Origin: Lanius collurio
Taxonomy: Eukaryota; Chordata; Aves; Passeriformes; Laniidae
Direction: 5' to 3'
Assembly: GCA_020086605.1 (NCBI GenBank)
Contig: JACBWW010000028.1
Span: 6,647,487 to 6,711,486 of the forward strand
DNA: 64,000 bases
Position 1 is the first letter of the stretch, and every line of letters begins with the position of its first letter. The notes under the pieces were generated by a model. It worked only from the letters and a program-made list of their open reading frames with translations. It ran no database searches and was not told where the DNA came from. Below, piece after piece: positions 25,657 to 39,539 of this stretch. The translations under genes and the position numbers were made by a program.

Positions 25657-28401
25657 CAGGTTCAATCCTAAACAAATTTTGAAGCAAAGAGACATGTCTG
25701 AGGATTTTATGCAAATATAATTTGTAAGGATTACATTTTATTGATTATTAATTAAAAGGAACCATGTGAGTTTCTAGTGATTTCACAGAAGAGTACAAAA
25801 TTTGTTCTTTCTGGAATCTCCAACATATCAAGAGAGAATGCTTTGGCTCTATTTACCACTTTCAACCACAAACAAAACTCAGTTACATGAATTATATAAT
25901 TGTGTGATCTAATGCATCTCCTGCAGTGGACTGCACTTAAGGGATTAGATTGCTTTAGGAAGGAAGAAATGTAAAAATCATTTTGCAAAACATAAAATTC
26001 TAGCTATTGATGGACATCTCTGCATTTTTTGCACATAAAACATTCATTGTCCTCCACCATGTGTTCTGCAAGAGTATGAATGTAGGAAACAGCATAATCC
26101 TGCAACAGTGGAATAACAAGACAATAACATAATTTTTAAAGATATTTCTCTGAAAAAACAAAGATGTTTTTTGCCAATGTAAGACAAAAATGTTTTACTG
26201 TAGAGTGCAAAAAGAATCAAAACCGAGCAATATGTTAATTGTATACTAACATATTTATCCACTGAAATTCTTAGAGGAAGCAAACCATTGTGCATTACAT
26301 TTCTTTCACTCTAATATTTGACATGGAAGAAAACCATATCTTCAACTGACTGTTGTCTTACTATTGGTAAAAGCAATTATAAACATAACCCTACTAAATT
26401 CTTCACAACTGTGCCTTTTTTATCTAAAGCAGGAGTTGTGTGCTGCTTGATGGGATGTAAAGGAGGTGCATCCAGCCCCTGATGTATAGCTGGCACTTGG
26501 GAACACAAAAGAGATTCCACTTTGCTATGTAGTCAGAGGTGGGGAGAGGGGAGGGGGTAGGGAGGAGCTCCTTTATGCTTGATCAGTGTATTTCTTTTCT
26601 GACAGTCATGGAAGTTAGGGTGTCTCTTGTTTGTGATGGTCACATTCTTTCCTTTGTGTTTCTCCTCTTCCAGCACCTTAATCATACCTTTTGGAGACTG
26701 AATCCTTTCTGAAAAATCTTTTTTTTTGTGATTTTTTTTTGCTGCAAAGGGAAAGTTTGTTTGTTGGACAAAGGAGCTTATTCTTTTGTTTGTTTATGAT
26801 AAGGCAATTAGACTTCACAGGAAGGTTCTCCAATAATTACACAAAGCAAAGGGAAAACCTTAATTAAATTTTAACGATGAGTACAACTGTGCTGATTAAG
26901 ATAATGTGGTCATTATATCCTACCACAAGATGTCTTGTTTATACTGTTTGCTGCTAGTACTTATGAAGCTTAACTCAAAATTTTATTTATCTGAATTTTG
27001 TAATCTGTGCTGTTATTAATTACAAACTCTGGTTATACTCTCTACACCTTATCACTAATATAATACATGTTCCTCAAAAAGGTGCAATTATTTGAATGAC
27101 AACAAGATTTTTGTAATACAGGTAATAATTTTCTCACATAAGTTTTAGGAGCTCAGTGACCTAAAGTACATTGGACTTCAGGTTTGAGTAAATTAAGTGT
27201 CCAAAACAGTGACAGGGATGCTGTCTAAAAGTTTTGTTTGCTTCCTTTTTGGTAAACTGATCAGATATCTTATAAGGTGTGTGGGCTGCAGGACTCTTCT
27301 TCTGTGACAATCACTGTAATAATTTTGAGCCTAGCAGAAATAATTGGACCATAGGGCCTTGTGTGGAGAGACATTTAGACACTTAAAGACATGACTCAGC
27401 CTCCGGGGATGTAGTGCAACAGCACTATGTTGTGATTCTCAGTAACTAGGCAGGCACCTGGGCCATGTGAGTTATCTGTGAGGTTGGTAAATTGAGAGAC
27501 ACTGAAAGTTCAGATGCAGACAACACAACAAGCTAAACACAGGTATGTTTGCAGAAGTCTATAATGCCTTTTTTATCTTCATACCTCTCAGATGCACAGA
27601 AACCAGATTTTCTGGAGTAGCAACAGCAGCCTCACAAATGAGAAATGCAATGAGTCACACTAGAGAGATTCTGGACTACCTTCCTCTGATAAGGTAACAT
27701 TCTTATACAGAAAAAGATCATACACATAAAGTCAGCAAGGGCAAAAGGAAGCAGGCACTCATTCAAAAACTGCCACTGACAGTGCTCACTGGGGAGAAGT
27801 CTGTAGCCTGGCCGTAATGTGTCTGTGGCAGCACAACCTCTGGGATATATAACTGAATTAAAGTTAGGACTTCAATATCTGGTACAAGGGTAATATCAGA
27901 GGGTGAGGTCTGACATTAGCTTTAAGCCCTCGGTTAGAAGTAACGAAGGGTGGAAAATGAATGTTTTGTTTCCAGGCATTACCATGGGGGCTATGCACCC
28001 AAGCACTTTGGAGAGTGGCTTATATCAGGCTCAGGTTTCCACACTGCTCACTTGAGCACCAAAAGCACATGCAGTTAGAACTTGAACATCCAGAGATAAG
28101 ACATCAATGCACATTTTTTATTTTCACATCTCTGTAAAAAGAAATTAATCCAGGAGTACACAGTAACTTTACAGGTGGCTGCGGGTAAGAAAGAAGTATA
28201 ATCAGAGCTGCATAAAGGGCAGGATATCTGGGGGTCAGAGTCTTAACTTATGGTCTGCACCTATCCCTTTTGCATCAATATCAAGGTAGGACACTATTTC
28301 CCTCACCTTCTATTTCACTTGTGGAGTTCCCATCTGCACTGGCAGGTAGCATGGGCAATATTTCCTGTGTACCCCAGTACAAATGATTACTGGCAAGTTT
28401 A
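25657..28401. other. noncoding spacer
   Basis: AT-rich unique sequence. I recognise no gene. A purine-rich patch (about 26537-26568, 'gaggtggggagaggggaggggg') stands out slightly. Confidence 0.5.
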
Positions 28402-28447
28402 TTTCCACCTTAATACACAAAATGTTTCCATCTTAATACACAAAATG
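28402..28447. repeat. 23-bp tandem duplication
   Basis: Positions 28402-28424 ('tttccaccttaatacacaaa...') are repeated at 28425-28447 with a single C-to-T difference. This is a recent local duplication and has no bearing on coding. Confidence 0.9.
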
Positions 28448-31400
28448 GGCAATGACACAGGTTATGGCACCATTCAGCATCCACATTCTTTGTTCTGCCA
28501 TGCCACTGGAGTATCCGTCAGTTCCCAACTGGCTCTACCTTCTCTGCAATTACTGCAGCATGTTGCTTGCTGAGCTACGTACAAGTTGTATCCCACTTGG
28601 GGAGGCGGCTGCAAAATTTTATATTAATGCAAGTATAAATTAAAAAATGCATCTGAGATTTATTTGGCTTATGAATGTGTTTGTGCTCTAAGGACACTGG
28701 CAACAAAAAGCTTTGCAGTGTTAATGATTTGCCACAGCTCTCAGTCCCACACGTAGGATGTGATCCTCCAAAGGAAGGAAGTATGAGTTAGAAACCTAGA
28801 TTTTCTATACCCAGGGTTCCAACAAGCAGGGACAGAAACAAATAATTTTGGATGAACAAAGGGCTCAGTCTTTGTAATCTAGTATTTCAGATTTCAGTGA
28901 CAAAGGTATGGAGGACCACTGTGGGTCTTTATTAAATGATGTCTAAAGAAATAATGAAGCGTGAAGAAGTGACATGATCAATAGATTAGCTCCAGTTTAC
29001 ATTTGTTATAATTCTCACCTAATTGCTTGCTTGGGTCTGCCCATGGCCTTAATTGCATACTGGTATGTCACCTTTGAACTCTACTCTGTTAATTTTAATT
29101 GTAAACAATGGACTGTCTTTTAAATATTTCCTTCTTTTCTGTCACAACTGAACCTATGCCTCCCTGACACACTATAAAAGGAAATGTTTTTCCCCTGTTG
29201 TGCCTGAAGACTTATTCTAAGTCAAAATGTACAAGTTCCTAAAGGCTTAGGTCTAATACTGGCCCTAGAAGGATCACTACTACTTACAATAAGCAGGAAA
29301 GGTGACTCCCCAAGTAGGGAACCTGTTTAATACACCTGTGAGCACACACACACACCCTATGTTCAAAATATTTCAAAACACCATGACAGATAAAAATTCT
29401 CTCAACAGTACAGCAAGTGTTGTAGAATTTGTGGATTAGGATTTTTTAACAGTGTCTGTAGACCTTAAAGAATAATATTGCACCAATAAGGTGCTTCAGC
29501 TTGTTCTAATAAAAGCAAGGAACAGATCTTTCTATCCATTGGGTAACATTTACATTTATTCCCTTGTATGTCATACAGAGCCATTAATCATTCTAGCAGC
29601 CTCTCTACCTCATAGGAGATGTAGGGCAATGATAATGTTTTATGTGTGTAATTAATCCTGTAGCAGATGTGTAGTTTCCAAGACTACTGCCATTAGAGTA
29701 TTGACAGGTTTCAGAACAAATATTCAGGCACTAGCTTAGCAATGATTTTAATATGATAATATCCTGTTACTCATAAACACAGAATATTCAGACCTTAAGT
29801 TTTACATAAGTGTTGTTATTTATAAAGGCTTTCAGAGAACTAGTGAAGAGGATTTTTTATTCCTGATGCTGCTGCTAAATAAACAGCACACGATTAGCAT
29901 ATCAGCTGGGTGTGCATAATTCCTCAATTCTCCATCACACAGTGATAGTCAACATTTGTGAAGTGAGAGAGGCAATTTATAATGAAAATAAAGGTTATCC
30001 AGAGAAAACAAATGATGCCAAACAAGCTGCATATACCTTTAAAGATTTGGTTTTAAAATTATCCTACCATTCATTCTTGCTAAAAAGATGTCCTTAGCTG
30101 GATTCATGGCAAAGCGACAAATTCAATTACATATTATAATAAAATTGAGAGAAGTAAAAAATCCTCTAATTTTCTTTCACAAGGCAACTCCTTTGCAATG
30201 CATATAGATCTTCAGCTGACGATGGACAGCACTTTTGCTCCCACATCTTTTTATGCTTTTTCCTCATTGACTTTTCATTTTTTCTCACTGTATTATTCCT
30301 CATTTTGCCAGGGGATGGGTGCACCTGTGAGCCTCTCAACTATCAAGGCTACTCTTTTCATGGACATGATTTTTCCAACTAATTTTAAAAAGTATGTGCT
30401 TCTAAAATGGCAGCAGTTCCTCCTAATTTCAAATCACATGATGTATATATATAGATAATATGTCTCCTTATAGAGTGAAGGAATGTCTTTTATAATTAGT
30501 TTGGACCAATTTGATTCCACAGTTTGATGGAATTAATGAACATATTAACTAACAGCCCTCAATCTGGTAGACCTCTGTCAGACTTGCTCCTCAGAAATAA
30601 GTGTGGACCAATATAAGGAAGATTTTACCTTCATTGGCTTCACAGCTTGGTTATTAAAGCTGATATTTAAGTACAAATTCTGTTCTCTCTACTTCACAGT
30701 CTGTGGAAACTGCAGAGGGGGGGGAAAAGTTGTTTTTCTGACTTTGTTTTCCATTTCTCTATGCCAGATGAACAGAAGCGATGGAGAGAATCATCAGCTT
30801 CTTGTGTTCAGGACAGGACATGGGGAAGAGGACTACTCACTGGAGAAAACTCCAAGAAGCTCTTGTGGATTGTGAGCACTGACTACTCGCGACTTTTACC
30901 TGTGCATCATTGTGCAGCTTTTTTAAATGGGGAACTGAAAACACCCAGACATTCTGCAGGACTTGGCAGATCTGCTGTTTATATGCCACGTGTGGCAAAG
31001 ACTGGTAGAAGGAAATTTCAGCCCCTCTGTGAGCTACCTCCACATGAGCTTGCTGCAGTGCAGTAGCAATTCACTCCAAAGTTCCTGCTTCTCTCTCAGA
31101 TCCTTCACTGCCCTAAAAAGCACTGTACGTAATGCCCTGTTGGCACTGGGACATTTTCACCTTTTGCTCTGTCTCTCCATCACTTAGTTATATGCAGAGA
31201 CAGGGAAAGGGGGTGTGTCTCTGTGGACAGGGATAAGATTCAACTCTGCCCATAGGAACTTCACCCCCGAAGAAATCCATGTGACCTTGGTGGCTGAATG
31301 CTTTGGGTCTGCTAATGAAATATGACTTTGGTAGGGTTTCTATTAATTTTAATTGTCCCCTGTCACTGTTCTGTGTGAGGACATTTTGACCTATTTACTT

Positions 31401-31689
31401 GTAATAGTCTCTAAGTTGTTTTGCAGGCCTAGAAACTGGGTTGTCAATGTTATTCACAGCCTCCCCTCATGATGAAAGTGGTCTCAGCAATTCACCCAAA
31501 AGCAGGATATTCATCCAGAAGACACTGGGAATACATAGCAAGTTTGATCAGATATTGATGTGTTAGATATTGTTATATACTATCTGATATTTATCTTACT
31601 TGATCCACAGACTGAAGGAGGATTTTTCCCTTTTACATCTTCTTATGCAGAAGTAGTAACGACAATCTGATTTCCAATATGCTGAAATA
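28448..31689. other. noncoding spacer
   Basis: AT-rich sequence with a short CA run at about 29343-29355. The 101-codon frame at 30761-31066 and its overlapping opposite-strand frame show no domain. Confidence 0.5.
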
Positions 31690-31729
31690 CAACTACTACT
31701 TCTTCTACTACTACTACTACTATTACTAA
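31690..31729. repeat. CTA/CTT trinucleotide repeat
   Basis: Interrupted array 'actactacttcttctacta' followed by about five CTA units. Confidence 0.9.
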
Positions 31730-33819
31730 TCAAATTCACATCACCAAAATGTATGTTTTATAGAGAATTTATTAGCAAGAAGTTGTATACTTGGGAGTTT
31801 ATGTATTTACTTCTGTTTGATTCTATTTTGTCTATACAAAAGAAGTTTCACTCCATATTTCTTTTCCTTTTTTTTCCACATAGTCGATTGCTATATATGG
31901 GTTCTCTGTGTATATTGAATTGCTGTTAACAGCATAATGAACTGTAGGGGCTTTTTAATATTAAAATGGTGAAAGAAAAGATAATAAACATGTTGTCAGA
32001 AATGTTTAGAATGCCTGAATTCTGTGATTAATATCTGTGAATCTGTGAGTAGCTGCTTGCCAATTTGTTCCAATAAAAACATGAAAAAAAGGTTATTCAT
32101 CATAAATAGCACAGTTGTTGTGTACACTGCTCCTTTCTCTTTTTTTAGGTTAGAATGAATCTAGTTTCTTCATTAAAGAAACAGTATATAGCAAGGTTGG
32201 AGCTGGTGCCAAATTTTATCCTATGTAAGTAATTTTGTTTAAAACAAACAAAAAAATGCAAACCAAAATACTAGCCCCATCTTTACTCCTATAAAGAAAC
32301 AAAAAGGACTGCAACTGGTCAAATCTACCATCTATCCAACAAGAAAAAATTAGCATGAGAAGCTTCAGAGTGGGCTAAAGCATACTTTAGCACAATGTAT
32401 CTACAGCACAGTGGAGGCTCTTTTTTCTGGCAACTTATGGGCTAGACACTCTCACTGGAAGTTGAATCAAGATCCTCATTTTTAATAGTCACTGAGTAAC
32501 CTAATTCTGTGATTTTGTTCAAATCGCTCCTTCAGTTCCCTTATACTCGAGGCCTTCACTGTTTTCTGCAGCAAATAATAGGATAAGGTTAGTTAGAAGT
32601 GGTATAGAGAAAAAAAGGAATTTTTTTTCTCTTAAAGTTTTGCATAGGATTTCCATTAAATACTTCCTATTCCTAGTATTACAAGAAAAGTAGGGAAGCA
32701 TTTGCTCTTCACGCTTTCAGTACTGTTTATTATCTTACAGATGACCGTTCATCACATTTCTCCAGACTTGTCTCTTATCCAACAGAAACTTCCAAGCCAA
32801 ATAAATTTCTGTGTTTAATAATAGTTCCATATGCCTGAGCATCCCTGATGTCTCTTCCTGAGAAACCTCCTTAGATAAAGTGACCAGATATATACTTAGG
32901 AATCAAGATTAGTGTTTTTAAATGTAGTCAAGGATTTAAATGGTAGCATAATGCAATTCTTCCTTTTGCTCTCAGTTCTTCGTGCACTATTGTTCCTTTT
33001 GCCCAGCTGGTGGTTCATCATGCTCATATCTGATTTGTTTTGGAAGTCTTGAGTTAATGCTGGCAGCAAAGCTAAAGCAATAGGAAAAGACTGCATGAGT
33101 GAGGTGCTCACTTTCCCAACACTTGAGAGATGCCTAAGGGAACATCTGAGTGCCTGAGTTCTATCAGCTCCTGGGAGTGCTCCCCAGATTGCAGTGTCAG
33201 TGAAGTCTTCTAGAGCAAATCCACAAAGGGCTCTAAGTCTGTAATATGTGATGAATGGAAGCAGGTGGAAGAAGCCAGGAATGAAAATAAGGCACAGAAG
33301 CCAAGCACCAATCTAGATTCAGGCTGTTCCATGGTGGTTCAACTTAGTAGTTTGCTCCTCTTTCCTCCTGGATTTGCTAAAAGCAGGTTTCATTGATGAT
33401 TCAGCCTAAGCTGTTCTATAGAATCATGTCATGCTGAATGAACCCCACCAGTAGACTTTAGGATTTTCTCCTGAGCAACAAAATGAAAATAATCTAGTTT
33501 GCTTTTCTGCTATTCTTTTTATCTTTCTTTTCCACATCAATCATCTATGAGTTCCATTAGCTCCCTAGACAGATTCTTGGTTCTGATGCACTTAAAAGGC
33601 AAGAAAAGGCTTTGTTTTGTTTTTAATAACTTTCTCTTCAAAACCTTTTCTAGCTTTTTTTTTATTTTGGCTTCAGATTATTCTTGTCAAGGCTAATATT
33701 ATTTTCTATTTATTATATATTTCTTCTATATTCTTTTTATGAAGGATATCTTTTTAACTGCTTCTCCTATAACTTCAGTTTTTAATTATGAAAACAATAT
33801 TTTAAAAATTATCTCATGA
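31730..33819. other. noncoding spacer
   Basis: AT-rich unique sequence with no gene recognised. Confidence 0.5.
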
Positions 33820-33995
33820 TGTACTGGAACAGGTTATCCAGGGAAGCTGCGGGTGCCCCACCCATAAAAGTGTTCAAGGTCTGGTTGGATGAGGCTCTGA
33901 GCAACCTGGGATAGCGGAAAGTGTTCCTGCCCATGGTGGGTGGTTGTTATTCCATGAACTTCAAGGCACTTTCCAACCCAAAACATTCTATGATG
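33820..33995 (+). mobile_element. CR1 LINE 3' fragment
   Basis: Sense-strand CR1 end: 'ggaacaggttatccagggaa', 'caaggtctggttggatgagg', 'ctgagcaacctggga', 'ttccaacccaaaacattctatgat'. About 176 bp, 5'-truncated. Confidence 0.9.
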
Positions 33996-34407
33996 GTTTG
34001 GAGGAAAAGGAGGTTTTTGGTTTTTTATTTGTAGTGTTAGTGTTTCTGTTTTAAATTTTTCCTGAAAGCATGGAAATAGGGACACTGCAACCTCTTTTTC
34101 TATAGCTTAAACCTCTATTAATTCTACTGGTTGACTTGGTTTTAGGAGCTTTTTAGTCTTGATGTTGCTTGACTTGAAAGCGTACAGTTAACTAACTACC
34201 ATAAGCAGTCTTAAAATGAAAAAGAGAAACCTAGAGAGTCAAGTGAAAATAAGCCTGAACTTAGCAAGGTCTCTCTGATAAACAGCCATAACAAGAAAGT
34301 AGATAAATATAGGACATTATCGCTAATTTTTGTTCTTAATTTTAGCACAGAAGGATATGGTACAGATCAAGTACAATTTCTTTCAAAAGAAGAGCATGCA
34401 AAGAAAA
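33996..34407. other. noncoding spacer
   Basis: AT-rich, no feature recognised. Confidence 0.45.
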
Positions 34408-34490
34408 TAGTAGTAGTAGTAGTAGTAGAAGTAGTAGAAGTTGTAGAAGTAGTAGTAGTAATAATAATAATGATAATAATAATAATAATG
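34408..34490. repeat. compound TAG/AAT trinucleotide microsatellite
   Basis: 83 bp: (TAG)n with GAA interruptions, passing into (TAA)n/(AAT)n. Its TAG part is complementary to the CTA array 2.7 kb upstream, which is probably coincidence. Confidence 0.93.
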
Positions 34491-35861
34491 TTGCAAAAAT
34501 GTAAAGAGTATTCATTAGTCAGTTCAGGCTAAAAAATGCATGACATAAGCAGAACTGTTTTCCTCCAGCAGATAGGGTACATCTCTCTTCTATGCAGTTT
34601 GCCAGCATACTGCTGACTACTGGATTATAACCAATTGTGTGACATGGTTTGTTTGGAATTCATCCTCAGATTTTTGCCATACACACTTGCCAGTCCTATC
34701 AATCATTTCCAACATGAAAGACACACTGTCTAACTCCTGCCCAGCTGCACAAATTTTTGTGTTACTAATTTGAATTATTTACAGTGTATGAGCTTACCCT
34801 AAGAACCATGCAATGCAGTATATTGTTTCCCTCTTGGCAGTGTTTATAGCTATGAGAGAGGAGCTACTGTAATTTTTGAAAATTGACATAATATCTGTTT
34901 ATGATGTCTTGTTAGCACATGTTGAACCCATTTGCACTATCACCTGCTTTTAAACTAGATGCTGTGAGCAGTGGAGAAATGCTGGCCGCTGTAGCCCATG
35001 AAGCTATAATTCAGCCTCATGCATCCTCTCTTCCGGGAGAGTTGGGCCAGAGAGAAAGGCCCAAGAAATTCCATGCTGTTAAGCAGATTTCAGATTTGCT
35101 TTGTGAAAATCCCTGTCATGCAAGAAACCATGCTTTGAATAAACTGTGAGCAAAAATATCTTTGTTAAGCTTTTAAGCTTCTGGCATATCTCACCAAAAT
35201 ATGTGGAGCTAAGGCAAAATGGCTCTCCAGTTTTAGGGAGATCTCCTACTGCTGACCAAGTAGCAGTGGCAGAAGAAGTGTTGTCTCACTGTTGAATTTT
35301 TATCACTGCATTATCCACTGTTTCTCAGAGCAGATGCTTCTTGATTTGTGCCAAAATGCACTACATTCAAGCCAGTGACATCCATATGAAACAGTTTAAC
35401 CCACAGTTAATCTACTATACTGTGTGGCCACTGCTTTCTTGTACTTTCAAGAGTGTCACTGTGTATAAGAATAAAATATTAGGTGATGCTGCCTTAAAAA
35501 ACAACTGTAACCAAATGCCTACCACAATGACAATCCAAAAAAAAAATATGTTACAGAGGAAAAAGGGGGAAAGTACAGGGTTTTTTTCATGGTGAAAGCT
35601 GCTATGGGATTGATATCGGTGTTAATATATGGAGTAGCTTTTGCATCAATATTGATGTAAATGGATTCACAGAAATGGACTCTCGCTGGTTAAACTTGGA
35701 CAAGTCATAGAAGAAATACCTTTGAATGATTTCTTTTTCTTCATCATTCATTTTACCATTTCAACAAATATCTGACATCTTTTTGTTTAGAAAAATGATT
35801 TCACACAGCAAACAAGAAAGCAGTGTGTAATACAATTGCTTAAAATTAGTCATTTGGGGGT
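34491..35861. other. noncoding spacer
   Basis: AT-rich, no gene recognised. Confidence 0.45.
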
Positions 35862-35923
35862 TGATTCAAAGTCCTTTGAAGTCAGTGAGAGGTTGCCATT
35901 GACATCAGTATCCTTTGAATCAG
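35862..35923. repeat. ancient palindromic interspersed repeat
   Basis: An imperfect inverted repeat. 'gattcaaagtcctttgaag' (from 35863) pairs with the complement of 'cagtatcctttgaatc'. The core, 'gtcagtgagaggttgccattgacatcag', resembles the old sauropsid repeat 'gattcaaagcccattgaagtcaat...'. It is short and decayed. The family assignment is from memory. Confidence 0.5.
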
Positions 35924-38415
35924 ATCCTCTAAGGGATAGATGTAATAAAAGCTGATGACAGAGAAGAAGGTAAGGCTAAAAGGTAGATAAAATGAGATGA
36001 AAGGAGGGAAAATTGCCACACTCACCCAGATTCATACCACTTGCAGTAAATCCATTAGGATATTTAACCACCTAAGATAAATAAGTTTCTCTTTACTGTG
36101 GTCTATTAAGTGATGTGGAGAATACACAAGCAATGTCACAGATTTTCTGTCAAGGCAGACTACCAAATCATGTTCAAAAGTGATGTACAAAAAGTGTTGC
36201 ACTTGCAGAGGCTGTCACTGATTAACGAGACAGTATGGGCTGCAGTGAAACACTCATGAGATATTCAGTGTCTTCCCATGGGTGGGTCTTTCTTCATAAC
36301 CTCTCTTCAGCCAAGCAGTGCAATGCCACAGAGATAAAACAAATCTCAACTCAAATGCCTTTTCAAATACTATTCGCTTTCTTTGGCTAGCTCTTTTCTT
36401 TTGAAAGATCCTTTTTCCAATTATGATCTTTAAGTACACTTTAATTGTTTGTTTATTTATTTGGGAATTTTGGTAGAAACCTTTTTTCTTTCGTATGCAC
36501 CCTTCTGCAGCATCCATTCTTTAGCACTGTGTTTTAAGTATGTATTCTTCAGTTAGAGCACGCTGACGTTTAAGCAAACATAAAATATTTTTTTCAACCG
36601 TAGATGGCTTTTCTAAATATTAACATGCATTTATGGAAATACATGGTGGTGAAAGGCATCTTATTAATATCAAGACAATCGCTGTCGATGTAGATTTGAG
36701 ACACTGCTTTCTGAGCTCTGTGTTTATAACAGCATGCACACTTCCTGTAGCTCTCGCTTGCATTTTCCTGCTGTATACACAGGCCAGCTGGGAAGAAATA
36801 TGAGTGCCTCCAGATGAAGGCCAAGTCAAATACTAGGTCTTCATGTGTCTTTGAATTTCTAATAAACAATCCCACACAGAGAGTAATAGTACAGTCAAAT
36901 ACATGCAGCTAGCTTTGAATACCTGATTCATTTAAATGCTCTTAACTTCCATATTTGTATCAACCTTGAATTTCATATTCAATTCCTAAAAAACACCCCT
37001 ATTTTATTTTCTTAAGTAGTATGCCTTAAATGATTTTCTACTGAACCCAAAAATGTTTAGCAGTTATGTCCTTCCTTAGACTTTTCTAATAGAACTTTCA
37101 GAATTTTCAGATTTGACTGTAAGTAATAAAATACAATTATAGCTACATGCTATAATCTGAGTAATGTGAGGTCAGGTTTATTTTGAAAGCTCATGATCTA
37201 GACTTTATGATTTATTACATCACAGCTGCAAAAAATTGGCATTAAGTAGGACTAGGACTACTTTACACAGTGCACTGTGAACACATGTACCTGAAATAAA
37301 TGAAATGACAAACATTTTCCTCAAGCAGTGTTAAATACCAGTGAAGATTTAGAGAGCAGAAGCACTGACCTATTTAGGACTGTCTGCTGGGGGACTGGTC
37401 AGGCTTCCCATCCCTATATCCTTAGATGGAAAGAAAGTGTTTGACAGTGTCATCTTGAAGAATTTAATATTTTTGAAAGATTTATAATTTTTATATAATC
37501 TTTATTAACAATCAAGGCACTCTAAGCAAAGGGAAGAGGCATCATTCAATCAAGACTGTATTTTTGAGGATCAAGTTCCAGACAATTCGGCTTATGGTAA
37601 CTAAAATTATCATTAAGTGTCAAGTAATGCCTAGTGATAAATTTGGCACAAGTGTGCGAACATCACTTTTGTTTGTACATAACCACAGAGACGCCATGCT
37701 TTTAGCAAGGTTTAGTTGATTATTCAGGGGAACTCACATAGGTAAGGAGTAACATGTACTAATGTGATTAAATACTTATGCAAATGAAGAATCTCGGGTA
37801 TATTTCCAAAGACTTAATTAACATGCTGGAAAATTTTACTCTGGTCTAAAGGTGCAAAAATAAGTGCATCAGATTTTTATTTTCACTGTGAGTTTTGTTT
37901 TATTTTACAGAAGTTTCAACTTGTATGATAAAATTGGTTAAATGGATAAGATTTCTTTTTTCATTTCTTGCCATTTATCCCTGGATTCAGTTATCAAAGC
38001 TATAAATTACAAAGTATAGTCATATTTTCTGAATGTTAAACATTCTGACAGAAATTCATACTGATAAATATTAAAACTTGGCAGTTTTTCTAAGTTTGAC
38101 TCATTAAAAATGAATAAACAGAAATTTTCATTGTATTTCTAGAACAAGTAAATATGTGCTTACACAAACCTATCCTCTGAAAATATACATTCTTAGCAAC
38201 ACATATCAAGGATATCATGAAATGAAGGAACAAATAAAATCATATTTGGTCTTTTCTCTCTGCAACATTTTCGACAAAGTCTTCAAGGATTAAAATCTGT
38301 TATTGTGCCAAAGACCTCTTGAATCAACATCATGAACAAGGCAATGTGCGTCTTAATAAAAGGGGTCTTTTGAGATGCATATTCAGTCATTTTTGGAATA
38401 TTTCAGCTTTTGTCA
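35924..38415. other. noncoding spacer
   Basis: AT-rich sequence with no feature recognised. The overlapping minus-strand frames at 36254-36875 show no domain. Confidence 0.5.
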
Positions 38416-38992
38416 TGTGCTGGTTTTGGCTGGGGTAGAATTACCTTTTTTCACAGTGGCAGGTATGGGGCTGTGTTTTGAATTTGGTCTGAACACAGGA
38501 TTGATAACACAGAGATGTTTTGTTATTGCTGAGCAGGGCTTACACAGAGCCATGGCCTTCTCTGCTGCTTGTACTTCCACACTGGTGAGGGAGTTGGGGG
38601 TGCATGGGAGGTTGGGAGGAGGCACAGCCGGGACAGGTGACCCCAAGCGACCACAGGGATATTACAGACAATGTGACATCGTGGTCAGTACATAAAGCTG
38701 GAGGGAAGAATGAAGGGGGAAAAGTTTGGAGAGATTACTTTTGTCTATCCAAGCAAGCATTACACATGACGGGGCCCTGCTCCCCTGGAGGTGGCTGAAC
38801 ACCTGCCGTCCATGGGAGGCACTGAATTCATTCCTTGTTTTAATTTGTTTGTGTTCATAGTTTTTGTTTTCCCCATTAAACTGTCTTTATCTCTACCCAG
38901 GAACTTTCCAGCTTCCAATTCTCTCCCCATTGCTGTTGGTGGTGAGTGAGCGGCTGCCTGGGGCTTGGTGGCTGGCTGGGGTTGGACCATGA
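38416..38992 (+). mobile_element. ERV LTR, bird 'tggttttggctggg' family (copy 3)
   Basis: Starts TGTGCTGGTTTTGGCTGGGG and runs to '...ggaccatgac'. The final CA seems lost or altered to 'ct'. It shares the full length of copy 1 (5522-6108). A TATA-like 'cataaag' lies near 38690, and 'ccattaaactgtc' near 38871 is the likely polyadenylation signal region. No clear target duplication can be seen. It is plus-strand, opposite to the ERVL-like element that starts about 1.5 kb downstream, so the two are unrelated insertions. The 106-codon frame inside it is not a gene. Confidence 0.87.
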
Positions 38993-39539
38993 CTTATCAG
39001 ACAATAATGGCTTCTTTTAGTGGGGCTGGTTTGGATTTTTTTGCATGCATAGCTTTGGTTTTCTGACATCAATCAAGTACATGATGTAAGCTTATCATGC
39101 TGGAGTTGTGCACTCTGTTATTTGCTGCTTTTTTATGCTGTTCATGACTTTCTTTATGGCAAAGAAATAATTATAGAGTTGTCATTGTATTCTAGTACCT
39201 TTCAGAAGCCTTAAGAGGTAGACAGAGTAAATCTGGACTTTTCAAAACAACAATAGAAGCTGAACAAAAATTATTATAAGGTTCACTCACATGACAACTA
39301 TTAGATAAGAAATGGTCTGAATGCCAGAACACCCCTGGTGAATGTTTAGCAACTGCTAAGGAATTAGAGTGATGCTTCTTAAAAGCTTTTCCATGATATT
39401 ACATTTGAAACCAAGATATTATAGTGTCAAAATGTGGGGAATAGACTGCTCTTCAGATGGTGAAGCATTGTGTCTTGAGTCACCACAGATTTGTCATCTC
39501 AGGATAGCCAAGTATTTCCCACAGCAGAGGCCAAGTGAC
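38993..39539. other. noncoding spacer between ERV pieces
   Basis: Mixed composition with no gene recognised. The inner end of the neighbouring minus-strand ERV remnant cannot be placed and might lie here. Confidence 0.35.

Noticed and set aside
28402..28447. 23-bp direct repeat as a target-site duplication
   Set aside because: The two units are directly adjacent with no element between them, so this is a local tandem duplication.
31690..34490. Trinucleotide arrays as a CRISPR-like array
   Set aside because: They are simple microsatellites without spacers, and the host is a vertebrate.
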